A DNA stretch of 15,092 bases, from NCBI GenBank assembly GCA_004211235.1, contig SEEY01000024.1:1-15092 (forward strand), written 5' to 3'. A program made the translations under genes and the position numbers. Under the pieces are notes generated by a model. The model was not told the DNA's origin, made no database searches, and saw only the letters and a list, made by a program, of their open reading frames with translations. The DNA is from Rubrivivax sp. GTDB lineage: Bacteria > Pseudomonadota > Gammaproteobacteria > Burkholderiales > Burkholderiaceae. Below are positions 7,064 to 13,144 of this stretch, piece by piece (position 1 is the first letter of the stretch; every line of letters starts with the position of its first letter).

Positions 7064-8017
7064 TCAGGCCAGCGAGAGCCGCTGCCGCGCCGCCAGGTAT
7101 TCGCGCTTGAGCCGCGCGATGAGCTCGGCCGCCGGCAACACCTCGCGCACCGCGCCGATGCCCTGCCCGCTGCCCCAGATGTCCTTCCAGGCCTTGGCCG
7201 CGCTGCCGCCGAAGTTCATCGCGCTGGGGTCGCTCTCGGGCAGCTTGTCCGGGTCCAGCCCCGCTGCCACCACCGAGCCGCGCAGGTAGTTGCCGTGCAC
7301 GCCGGTGAAGAGGTTGCTGTAGACGATGTCGTCGCTGTTGCTGGCGACGATCATCTGCTTGTAGGCGTCGCTGGCACGCGCCTCTTCGGTGGCGATGAAG
7401 GCCGAGCCGATGTAGGCGAGATCGGCTCCACAAGCCTGCGCGGCCAGCACCGCATCGCCCGTCGCGATGGCGCCGGACAGCGCCAGCGGGCCGTGGAACC
7501 ATTCACGGATCTCCTGGATCAGCGCGAACGGGCTCTTCACACCCGCATGGCCACCCGCCCCTGCCGCCACCGCGATCAGGCCGTCGGCGCCCTTCTCGAT
7601 GGCCTTCTTCGCGAACCTGTTGTTGATGATGTCGTGCAGCACGATGCCGCCCCAGGCGTGCACGGCCTGGTTCACGTCTTCACGCGCACCCAGGCTGGTG
7701 ATGACGATGGGCACCTTGTACTTCGCACACACCGCCATGTCGTGCTCGAGCCGCTCATTGCTCTTGTGCACGATCTGGTTGATGGCGAACGGCGCGGCCG
7801 GCCTCTCGGGGTTGGCGCGGTTGTAGGCAGCCAGCTCGGTCGTGATCTCGTTGAGCCATTCGTCGAGCAGCTCCGCCGGCCGCGCGTTCAGCGCCGGCAT
7901 GGAGCCGACGACGCCAGCCTTGCACTGCTCGATGACGAGCCGGGGGTTGCTGATGATGAACAGCGGCGAGCCGATGACGGGCAGCGGCAGGTTCTGCAGG
8001 ATGGGAGGCAGGGCCAA
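7064..8017 (-). CDS. Nitronate monooxygenase (2-nitropropane dioxygenase family, FMN-dependent), TTG start
   Basis: FMN-dependent TIM-barrel enzymes of this family oxidise alkyl nitronates such as propionate 3-nitronate to carbonyl products; some members act as enoyl reductases or flavin oxidoreductases. The protein from TTG 8017 is 317 residues, starting MALPPILQNLPLPVIGSPLF. It contains GAGGHAG at 153-159 (FMN phosphate loop, with His157 as the likely catalytic-type histidine), SGAIATGDAV at 181-190 and YIGSAFIATEEA at 202-213, all typical. The ATG at 8089 would start deep inside the dehydrogenase gene. TTG 8017 has a GGAG Shine-Dalgarno at 8026-8029, 8 nt away, and lies 13 nt after the dehydrogenase stop, so I choose it. 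It is the last gene of the etf-dehydrogenase block, suggesting co-expression with acyl-CoA metabolism. The true substrate is uncertain. Confidence 0.9.
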   Translation of the reverse strand: MALPPILQNLPLPVIGSPLFIISNPRLVIEQCKAGVVGSMPALNARPAELLDEWLNEITTELAAYNRANPERPAAPFAINQIVHKSNERLEHDMAVCAKYKVPIVITSLGAREDVNQAVHAWGGIVLHDIINNRFAKKAIEKGADGLIAVAAGAGGHAGVKSPFALIQEIREWFHGPLALSGAIATGDAVLAAQACGADLAYIGSAFIATEEARASDAYKQMIVASNSDDIVYSNLFTGVHGNYLRGSVVAAGLDPDKLPESDPSAMNFGGSAAKAWKDIWGSGQGIGAVREVLPAAELIARLKREYLAARQRLSLA

Positions 8018-8030
8018 GTTCAATGCTCCG

Positions 8031-9818
8031 TCAGAAGGCGTCGAGGGAAAGCGCGGTGACGCTGTCGGCGCCATCAACGATGGCGGCACGCAGGGACGCG
8101 GTGCGCGGCAGGATGTGCTCGGCGTAGAAGCGCGCGGTGCCGATCTTGGCTTCCATGAAGGGCTTGTCGGTCGCCATGGCGTCTTCCGCAGCCAGCAGCG
8201 CGCGGGCGAGCTGCCAGCCGGCGACCAGGTTGCCCGCCAGCATCAGGTAGGGCACCGAGCCGGCATAGGCCGCGTTCGGATTGGCCTTGGCTTGGGCCGC
8301 GATGAAGTCGACCGCGGCGAGGTAGTCCTCGCGTGAGGCACGCAGCGCCTTCAGCACCGCCTTGGCAGCGGCGCTGTCGCGCCTGGCCAGTTCAGCCTCC
8401 GTCACCTCGACCTGCGCGGCGACGGCGCGTGCCAGCTGGCCACCGTCCCGCGCGGTCTTGCGGCCGACCAGGTCGTTGGCCTGGATGGCCGTCGTGCCTT
8501 CGTAGATGGTCAGGATCTTGGCGTCGCGGTAGTACTGCGCCGCGCCGGTCTCCTCGATGAAACCCATGCCGCCATGCACCTGCACGCCGAGCGATGTGAC
8601 CTCCAGGCTCATCTCGGTGCTGTAGCCCTTCACGAGCGGCACCATGAACTCGTAGAAGGCCTGGTTCTGCTTGCGTGCGTCGGCATCGGGGTGGTGATGG
8701 GCCGCGTCGAAGGCCGCTGCCGCCGTGCTCGCCATCGCGCGGCAGCCCTCGGTCAACGAGCGCATCGTCATCAGCATGCGGCGCACGTCGGGGTGATGAA
8801 TGATGGCGGCGCTGCCCGCCACCGAGCCGTCCACAGGGCGAGACTGAACGCGGTCCTTCGCGTAGGCCACGGCCTTTTGATACGCGCGGTCGGCGATGCC
8901 GATGCCCTGCACGCCGACCCCGTAGCGGGCCGCGTTCATCATGATGAACATGTACTCCAGGCCGCGGTTTTCCTGGCCGATCAAGGTACCGATTGCGCCG
9001 CCGTGGTCACCGAACTGAAGCACGGCGGTCGGGCTGGCCTTGATGCCCATCTTGTGCTCGATGGACACGCAATGCGCGTCGTTGCGCTCGCCTAACGAAC
9101 CATCCGGGTGGACCAGGAACTTCGGCACGAGGAAGAGGCTGATGCCCTTCACCCCTTCCGGCGCGCCGACCACACGGGCCAGCACGAGGTGGACGATGTT
9201 CTCGGCCATGTCGTGCTCACCATAGGTGATGAAGATCTTGGTGCCGAAGACCTTGTACGTGCCGTCGCCCTGCGGCTCCGCACGCGTGCGCACCAGCGCC
9301 AGGTCGGAGCCCGCCTGCGGCTCGGTCAAATTCATCGTGCCGGTCCACGAGCCGTCCAGCAGCTTGGGGATGTAGACCGCGCGCTGCTCCTCGCTGCCCG
9401 CCGTGAGCAGCGCCTCGACGGCGCCGTCCGTCAGCAGCGGGCACAGCGCGAAGCTCATGTTGGCCGCCTGCAGCATTTCGCTGCAGGCCGCGGCAATGGT
9501 CTTGGGCGCGCCCTGGCCGCCAAACTCGGCGGGATGCACCAGCCCCTGCCAACCCCCTTCGGCATAGGCGCGGAAGGCCTCCTTGAAGCCCGGTGTCGTC
9601 GTGACCACGCCGTCCTTCCAGCTCGACGGGTTCTTGTCGCCCTCCCAGTTCAGAGGGGCGATGACGTCCTGGGTCAGCTTGGCGCATTCGTCGAGCACGG
9701 CGGCGGCGGTGTCCACGCCGTAGTCGGTGAAGGCCGGCACCTGCTGCGTCAACGCCTCCAGCCCGGCGAGGTGCTGGATGTTGAAGAGCATGTCTTTGAC
9801 GGGGGCGACGTAACTCAT
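8031..9818 (-). CDS. Acyl-CoA dehydrogenase, about 600-residue type with C-terminal extension (DmdC/FadE-like)
   Basis: This FAD enzyme oxidises an acyl-CoA to the trans-2-enoyl-CoA and passes electrons to ETF, whose genes lie directly upstream. At 595 residues it belongs to the longer class with an extra N-terminal segment and a C-terminal domain, which includes 3-methylmercaptopropionyl-CoA dehydrogenases and medium/long-chain enzymes. Visible landmarks are MNLTEPQAGSDLA (162-174, FAD/substrate loop), KIFITYGEHD (194-203), VQVHGGMGFIEETGAAQYYR (412-431) and IYEGTTAIQANDL (438-450), in which Glu440 is the expected catalytic base. A GAGGAG Shine-Dalgarno precedes ATG 9818. An intrinsic terminator separates it from etfA, so its expression may be set by read-through. 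Chain-length preference cannot be told from the sequence; DMSP-related chemistry should not be assumed. Confidence 0.94.
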   Translation of the reverse strand: MSYVAPVKDMLFNIQHLAGLEALTQQVPAFTDYGVDTAAAVLDECAKLTQDVIAPLNWEGDKNPSSWKDGVVTTTPGFKEAFRAYAEGGWQGLVHPAEFGGQGAPKTIAAACSEMLQAANMSFALCPLLTDGAVEALLTAGSEEQRAVYIPKLLDGSWTGTMNLTEPQAGSDLALVRTRAEPQGDGTYKVFGTKIFITYGEHDMAENIVHLVLARVVGAPEGVKGISLFLVPKFLVHPDGSLGERNDAHCVSIEHKMGIKASPTAVLQFGDHGGAIGTLIGQENRGLEYMFIMMNAARYGVGVQGIGIADRAYQKAVAYAKDRVQSRPVDGSVAGSAAIIHHPDVRRMLMTMRSLTEGCRAMASTAAAAFDAAHHHPDADARKQNQAFYEFMVPLVKGYSTEMSLEVTSLGVQVHGGMGFIEETGAAQYYRDAKILTIYEGTTAIQANDLVGRKTARDGGQLARAVAAQVEVTEAELARRDSAAAKAVLKALRASREDYLAAVDFIAAQAKANPNAAYAGSVPYLMLAGNLVAGWQLARALLAAEDAMATDKPFMEAKIGTARFYAEHILPRTASLRAAIVDGADSVTALSLDAF

Positions 9819-9836
9819 TCGTTACTCCTCAAGGCG

Positions 9837-9874
9837 AAAAAAGGGGCGCCGCGACGACAGAAGTCGGGGCGCCC
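9837..9874 (-). terminator. Intrinsic terminator between etfA and the acyl-CoA dehydrogenase gene
   Basis: On the minus strand a 7-bp GC stem is formed by 9868-9874 and 9844-9850 (GGGCGCC with GGCGCCC). An inner 4-bp stem (9863-9866 with 9852-9855) follows across a single G-opposite-G (C-opposite-C in the transcript) mismatch. The hairpin is followed at once by six T residues (9842-9837). This is a textbook Rho-independent terminator 20 nt after the etfA stop. Only 18 nt remain before the dehydrogenase ATG, too few for a separate promoter downstream of the hairpin. Confidence 0.85.
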
Positions 9875-9893
9875 GGCAGTGATGCGCGACGGT

Positions 9894-10826
9894 TTACAAC
9901 GCGGCGACGAGTTCCGGCACGGCCGTGAACAGGTCGGCTTCCAGACCGTAGTCGGCCACCGAGAAGATCGGCGCTTCCGGGTCCTTGTTGATCGCCACGA
10001 TCACCTTGGAGTCCTTCATGCCGGCCAGATGCTGGATGGCACCCGAGATGCCTGCAGCGATGTAGAGCTGCGGCGCGACGATCTTGCCGGTCTGGCCGAC
10101 CTGCCAGTCGTTGGGCGCATAGCCGGCGTCGACCGCGGCGCGCGAAGCGCCGAGCGCGGCGCCGAGCTTGTCGGCCAGCGGCGTCAACACTTCCATGAAC
10201 TTCTCGTTGGAGCCCAGCGCGCGGCCACCCGACACGATGATCTTGGCGGCGGTCAGCTCGGGCCGGTCGCTCTTCGTCACCTCACGGCCGACGAAGCTGC
10301 TCTTGCCGCTGTCGGCCGCGGCCGCAGCGCTTTCCACGGCAGCCGAGCCACCCGTGGCAGAGGCCGGATCAAAGCCGGTGGTGCGCACAGTGATGACGTG
10401 GGTCGCGTCCAGACCCTGCACCGTCGCGATGGCATTGCCGGCGTAGATGGGGCGCTCGAAGGTGTCGGCGCTGATGACCTTGGTGATGTCGCTGATCTGC
10501 GCGACGTCCAGCAGCGCGGCCACGCGCGGCGCCACGTTCTTGCCTGCCGCGGTAGCGGAAAACAGGATGTGGCTGTAGCCCGAAGCCAGCGCGACGACCT
10601 GCGCTGCGACGTTTTCGGCCAGGCCTTCGGCCAGCGCCGCGGAATCAGCGTGGAGCACCTTCGCAACGCCGGCGATCTGGGCGGCGGCGGCGGCGGCGGC
10701 ACCCGTGTTGTGGCCAGCCACCAGCACGTGCACGTCGCCCCCCATGGCAACGGCGGCCGTGACGGTGTTCAGCGTCGCGCCCTTGATCGAGGCGTTGTCG
10801 TGTTCGGCAATAACCAGGCAAGTCAT
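9894..10826 (-). CDS. etfA: Electron transfer flavoprotein alpha subunit
   Basis: EtfA (310 residues) carries the FAD of the soluble heterodimeric flavoprotein that collects electrons from acyl-CoA and other dehydrogenases and gives them to ETF:quinone oxidoreductase. The N-terminal domain starts [16 protein letters not shown]. The C-terminal FAD domain shows VSGGRALGS (198-206), [20 protein letters not shown] (228-247), [20 protein letters not shown] (251-270) and [17 protein letters not shown] (278-294), the ETF-alpha hallmark. Its ATG shares one base with the etfB TGA (TGATG), so translation is coupled. A seven-alanine run (residues 43-49) comes from a GCG-type triplet repeat at 10681-10698. 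An intrinsic terminator follows the stop. Confidence 0.97.
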   Translation of the reverse strand: MTCLVIAEHDNASIKGATLNTVTAAVAMGGDVHVLVAGHNTGAAAAAAAQIAGVAKVLHADSAALAEGLAENVAAQVVALASGYSHILFSATAAGKNVAPRVAALLDVAQISDITKVISADTFERPIYAGNAIATVQGLDATHVITVRTTGFDPASATGGSAAVESAAAAADSGKSSFVGREVTKSDRPELTAAKIIVSGGRALGSNEKFMEVLTPLADKLGAALGASRAAVDAGYAPNDWQVGQTGKIVAPQLYIAAGISGAIQHLAGMKDSKVIVAINKDPEAPIFSVADYGLEADLFTAVPELVAAL

Positions 10827-11575
10827 CAGATCACCTTCGCTTCAGTCTTCAGTTTGTTCACCAGGGCGGCCACGTCGGGCACCTTCACGCCAGCACCGCG
10901 CTTGGGCGGCTCGCTGACCTTCAGCGTCTTGATGCGCGGCGTCACGTCCACACCCAGGTCAGCCGGCTTGATCGTCTCCAGCGGCTTCTTGCGCGCCTTC
11001 ATGATGTTGGGCAGCGTCACATAGCGCGGCTCGTTCAGGCGCAGGTCGGTCGTCACGACGGCCGGCAGGCTCAGGGCCACGGTCTCCAGACCACCGTCCA
11101 CCTCGCGCGTCACATTGACCTTGTCGCCGGCCACTTCGACCTTGCTGGCGAACGTGCCCTGCGGCATGCCGGCCAGCGCCGCCAGCATCTGGCCGGTCTG
11201 GTTGCAGTCGTCGTCGATGGCCTGCTTGCCCAGGATGACGAGCTGCGGCTGCTCCTTGTCCACCAGCGCCTTCAGCAGCTTGGCCACCGCCAGCGGCTGC
11301 AGTTCCACGTCGGTTTCCACCAGGATGGCGCGATCCGCGCCGATGGCCATGGCCGTGCGCAGGATGTCCTGCGCCGCCGCGATGCCACAGGTCACCGCGA
11401 TGATTTCGGTGACGACGCCCTTCTCCTTCAAGCGCACCGCTTCTTCGACGGCAATCTCGTCAAAGGGATTCATCGACATCTTCACATTGGCGATGTCGAC
11501 ACCGGTGCCGTCACTCTTCACGCGCACCTTGACGTTGTAGTCGACGACGCGTTTGACAGGGACCAAGACTTTCAT
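10826..11575 (-). CDS. etfB: Electron transfer flavoprotein beta subunit
   Basis: EtfB (249 residues) pairs with EtfA, binds the structural AMP and contacts partner dehydrogenases. It starts [20 protein letters not shown] and contains [19 protein letters not shown] (35-53), [20 protein letters not shown] (115-134, nucleotide loop) and [20 protein letters not shown] (160-179) followed by LNEPRY, which matches the ETF-beta family signature. A GGAG Shine-Dalgarno lies about 8 nt before ATG 11575. It is the first gene of the etfB-etfA-dehydrogenase-monooxygenase block. An imperfect palindrome at 11594-11609, only 19 nt upstream of the start codon, is a candidate repressor site. Confidence 0.97.
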   Translation of the reverse strand: MKVLVPVKRVVDYNVKVRVKSDGTGVDIANVKMSMNPFDEIAVEEAVRLKEKGVVTEIIAVTCGIAAAQDILRTAMAIGADRAILVETDVELQPLAVAKLLKALVDKEQPQLVILGKQAIDDDCNQTGQMLAALAGMPQGTFASKVEVAGDKVNVTREVDGGLETVALSLPAVVTTDLRLNEPRYVTLPNIMKARKKPLETIKPADLGVDVTPRIKTLKVSEPPKRGAGVKVPDVAALVNKLKTEAKVI

Positions 11576-11747
11576 CGAAAACTCCAGCTCGAATTGACGT
11601 ACACGTTAACCAGATTCTACGGGGCGCTCCGCACGGCGCTGCGCTCAAAAAAGCACGATCGTTCGATTCTAGCCAGAGGTCTGGCGACCTCGGGCAAACT
11701 CTTTTTGGGGAGGCCTCTCGAATCGCGACGCTAGACTGCTTTCGGCC
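11576..11747. promoter_or_regulatory. Divergent regulatory region between etfB and murI with palindromes
   Basis: This 172-nt gap must hold the promoters of both genes. Three dyads are visible: TTGACGTACACGTTAA (11594-11609, 12 of 16 positions symmetric), ACGATCGT (11655-11662, perfect 8 bp) and GCCAGAGGTCTGGC (11672-11685, 6-bp arms). A -10-like TAGAAT on the minus strand (11614-11619) would put the etfB transcription start inside the first dyad, but no good -35 is spaced correctly. On the plus strand TAGACT (11732-11737) is a candidate murI -10, also without a good -35. Which regulator acts here is not known from the sequence. Confidence 0.45.
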
Positions 11748-12590
11748 ATGCAGACACCCCCATCCCCGCGCTCCGACATCGGCAGCAACATTGGCGTATT
11801 CGATTCAGGCGTCGGCGGTTTCACGGTGCTGCGCGAGTTGCATGCGCTGCTGCCCAATGCGCCGATGCGCTACTTCGCCGACACCGCCTACGCTCCGTAT
11901 GGGGGCCGCAATCCTGAGGACATCCGCGCCCGCTGCTTCGCCATCACCGAGCACCTGATCGAGCACGGCGCAGGGTTGATCGTCGTGGCGTGCAACACGG
12001 CCACCGCCCATGCCATCGAGGCCCTGCGCGCGCGTTGGCCCGAACTGCATTTCGTCGGCACCGAGCCCGGCATCAAGCCGGCAGTCGCTGCGACGCGCAA
12101 TGGCCGGATCGGCCTGCTGGCCACGCCGGCGACAGCTGCGAGCCCGAGGCTGCGGGCACTGGTCGAACGGCACATCGGCGATCGGCAGCTCATCGTGCAA
12201 GGCTGCCCGGGCATCGTCGACCGCATCGAAGCCGGCGATCTCAGCAGCGCCGCGTTGCGCGACCTCGTCGACCGCTACAGCGAACCGCTGCGCGCAGCGG
12301 GCATCGACACGGCACTGCTGGGCTGCACGCACTATCCCTTGATCGAGCCGCTGTGGCGGGCTGCACTCGGTTCAGAGGTCACGCTGCTGCGCATTGAAAC
12401 GGCCGTCGCGCGGCGCGCGGCGAGCATGTGGATGCCCCGTACTTGCGAGACCCGTGGACTGGAGATCGAGACCAGCGGCGATGCAGTTGCGCTGCGCGAA
12501 TGGATCCGCAGCGCGCTCGGCTGGACCACGCCGCACGTGCAGGCCTGGCAGCCAGAAAGCAGAAACGGCCAGCAAACACTGACCGTTTGA
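11748..12590 (+). CDS. murI: Glutamate racemase
   Basis: MurI interconverts L- and D-glutamate without a cofactor, supplying D-Glu for peptidoglycan in the cytoplasm. The 280-residue product has the catalytic cysteine pair Cys82 (VVACNTATA) and Cys193 (LLGCTHYPL, with His195), the FDSGVGG motif with Asp19, and YAPYGG (48-53), all diagnostic. Length is normal. ATG 11748 is the only reasonable start, yet no Shine-Dalgarno is seen, and a candidate -10 (TAGACT) lies only 10 nt before it, so the message may be almost leaderless. The last codons (to TGA 12588-12590) coincide with a strong hairpin that may terminate the convergent tRNA-Leu gene 7 nt away. The gene is divergent from etfB and not in an obvious operon. 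Confidence 0.96.
   Translation: MQTPPSPRSDIGSNIGVFDSGVGGFTVLRELHALLPNAPMRYFADTAYAPYGGRNPEDIRARCFAITEHLIEHGAGLIVVACNTATAHAIEALRARWPELHFVGTEPGIKPAVAATRNGRIGLLATPATAASPRLRALVERHIGDRQLIVQGCPGIVDRIEAGDLSSAALRDLVDRYSEPLRAAGIDTALLGCTHYPLIEPLWRAALGSEVTLLRIETAVARRAASMWMPRTCETRGLEIETSGDAVALREWIRSALGWTTPHVQAWQPESRNGQQTLTV
12563..12588 (-). terminator. Candidate terminator of tRNA-Leu, overlapping the murI 3' end
   Basis: On the minus strand AAACGGTCAG and CTGGCCGTTT form a 10-bp stem with one G-U pair around a 6-nt loop (arms 12579-12588 and 12563-12572). The stem ends in TTT and continues CTGCTTTCTGG, only moderately T-rich. On the plus strand one pair becomes a C-A mismatch, so the fold favours the tRNA direction. 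It lies 10 nt beyond the tRNA-Leu CCA end. Confidence 0.5.
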
Positions 12591-12597
12591 AAGAGAC

Positions 12598-12684
12598 TGG
12601 TGCGCGGGACGGGACTTGAACCCGTACGCCTGTGAGGGCGGCAGATTTTAAGTCTGCTGCGTTTACCGATTTCGCCACCCGCGC
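12598..12684 (-). tRNA. tRNA-Leu, anticodon TAA
   Basis: The minus strand reads a class II tRNA with acceptor GCGCGGG paired to CCCGCGC, discriminator A and an encoded CCA (12598-12600). The anticodon arm is GCAGA-CTTAAAA-TCTGC, giving anticodon TAA (decodes UUA, and UUG by wobble). The long variable arm and the TTCAAGT T-loop support leucine identity. The gene is 87 nt with CCA. It has a plausible promoter of its own and ends close to the murI stop. Confidence 0.95.
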
Positions 12685-12693
12685 GGCGGACTG

Positions 12694-12722
12694 ATTATCC
12701 GGGCCGCATAGAAGACGCACAA
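12694..12722 (-). promoter_or_regulatory. Candidate sigma70 promoter of tRNA-Leu
   Basis: On the minus strand TTGTGC (12722-12717), a 17-nt spacer and GATAAT (12699-12694, five of six consensus bases) lie just upstream of the tRNA-Leu 5' end at 12684. Transcription would start near 12687. The -35 overlaps the last T residues of the preceding terminator. The -35 match is weak (three of six). Confidence 0.5.
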
Positions 12723-12757
12723 AAGAAAACGGGAGACTCGATTGCTCGAATCTCCCG
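12721..12757 (-). terminator. Intrinsic terminator after the second tandem tRNA-Gly
   Basis: On the minus strand CGGGAGA (12757-12751) pairs with TCTCCCG (12736-12730). An inner TCGA/TCGA stem lies across one mismatch, and the tract TTTTCTTTT (12729-12721) follows. It sits 6 nt after the tRNA-Gly CCA end and upstream of tRNA-Leu, so it should separate the Cys-Gly-Gly transcript from tRNA-Leu. Confidence 0.85.
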
Positions 12758-12762
12758 TGAAT

Positions 12763-12838
12763 TGGAGCGGGTAACGAGGCTCGAACTCGTGACCTCAACC
12801 TTGGCAAGGTTGCGCTCTACCAACTGAGCTACACCCGC
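12763..12838 (-). tRNA. tRNA-Gly, anticodon GCC (third Gly copy in transcription order)
   Basis: A 76-nt cloverleaf with encoded CCA reads acceptor GCGGGTG with TACCCGC, D-arm GCTC/GAGC, anticodon arm CAACC-TTGCCAA-GGTTG (anticodon GCC), T-arm ACGAG/CTCGT and discriminator T. It differs from the neighbouring tandem copy only by a compensated pair in the anticodon stem. Confidence 0.96.
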
Positions 12839-12877
12839 GCGTTTCATTTCGCCTCGACTGTGATACCGAGGCCAAAC

Positions 12878-12896
12878 ATCGGTGCGACCGATTTTT
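12878..12896 (+). terminator. Weak candidate hairpin-T terminator antisense to the tRNA cluster
   Basis: On the plus strand ATCGGT-GCG-ACCGAT (12878-12892) is a perfect 6-bp stem with a 3-nt loop and leads into TTTTT (12892-12896). It could stop read-through coming from murI before it crosses further tRNA genes. In the tRNA direction the same DNA is only a small spacer hairpin. The stem is short. Confidence 0.3.
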
Positions 12897-12898
12897 AC

Positions 12899-12974
12899 TG
12901 GAGCGGGTAACGAGGCTCGAACTCGTGACCTCGACCTTGGCAAGGTCGCGCTCTACCAACTGAGCTACACCCGC
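12899..12974 (-). tRNA. tRNA-Gly, anticodon GCC (second Gly copy)
   Basis: A 76-nt cloverleaf with encoded CCA (12899-12901). The acceptor GCGGGTG/TACCCGC, D-arm and T-arm equal those of the copy at 12763-12838. The anticodon arm is CGACC-TTGCCAA-GGTCG, anticodon GCC. It lies 12 nt after tRNA-Cys, so the two are surely on one transcript. Confidence 0.96.
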
Positions 12975-12986
12975 TTGAGTGCTTTG

Positions 12987-13060
12987 TGGAGGCGCGATCC
13001 GGAGTCGAACCGGACTAACCGGATTTGCAATCCGGGGCATAACCGCTTTGCTATCGCGCC
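12987..13060 (-). tRNA. tRNA-Cys, anticodon GCA
   Basis: A 74-nt cloverleaf with encoded CCA (12987-12989). Acceptor GGCGCGA pairs with TCGCGCC, the discriminator is T (U73, a cysteine identity element), and the anticodon arm CCGGA-TTGCAAA-TCCGG gives anticodon GCA. It sits between the first and second tRNA-Gly copies and is preceded by an intrinsic terminator with no clear promoter after it. Confidence 0.96.
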
Positions 13061-13110
13061 GCTGCTAACCAGTGATCTCGCCGGTCAAGGTCGTTGGTGC
13101 GGCCTTGACG

Positions 13111-13135
13111 AAAAAGGGAAGCCGGGGCTTCCCTT
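13111..13135 (-). terminator. Intrinsic terminator between the first tRNA-Gly and tRNA-Cys
   Basis: On the minus strand AAGGGAAGC (13135-13127) and GCTTCCCTT (13122-13114) form a perfect 9-bp stem with a CCCG loop. It runs into five T residues (13115-13111) that overlap the stem end. It starts 9 nt after the CCA end of the first tRNA-Gly. Confidence 0.85.
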
Positions 13136-13144
13136 CGAAATACA

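Noticed and set aside
8031..9818. Assigning the acyl-CoA dehydrogenase to DMSP breakdown (dmdC)
   Set aside because: The overall architecture is similar, but the same long class includes enzymes for ordinary fatty acyl-CoA. No dmdB or dmdD neighbour is present.
9108..11024. A 638-codon open frame on the plus strand
   Set aside because: It spans the complement of the acyl-CoA dehydrogenase start, the etfA gene and the etfB end, including the terminator. No motif, no Shine-Dalgarno; a shadow frame.
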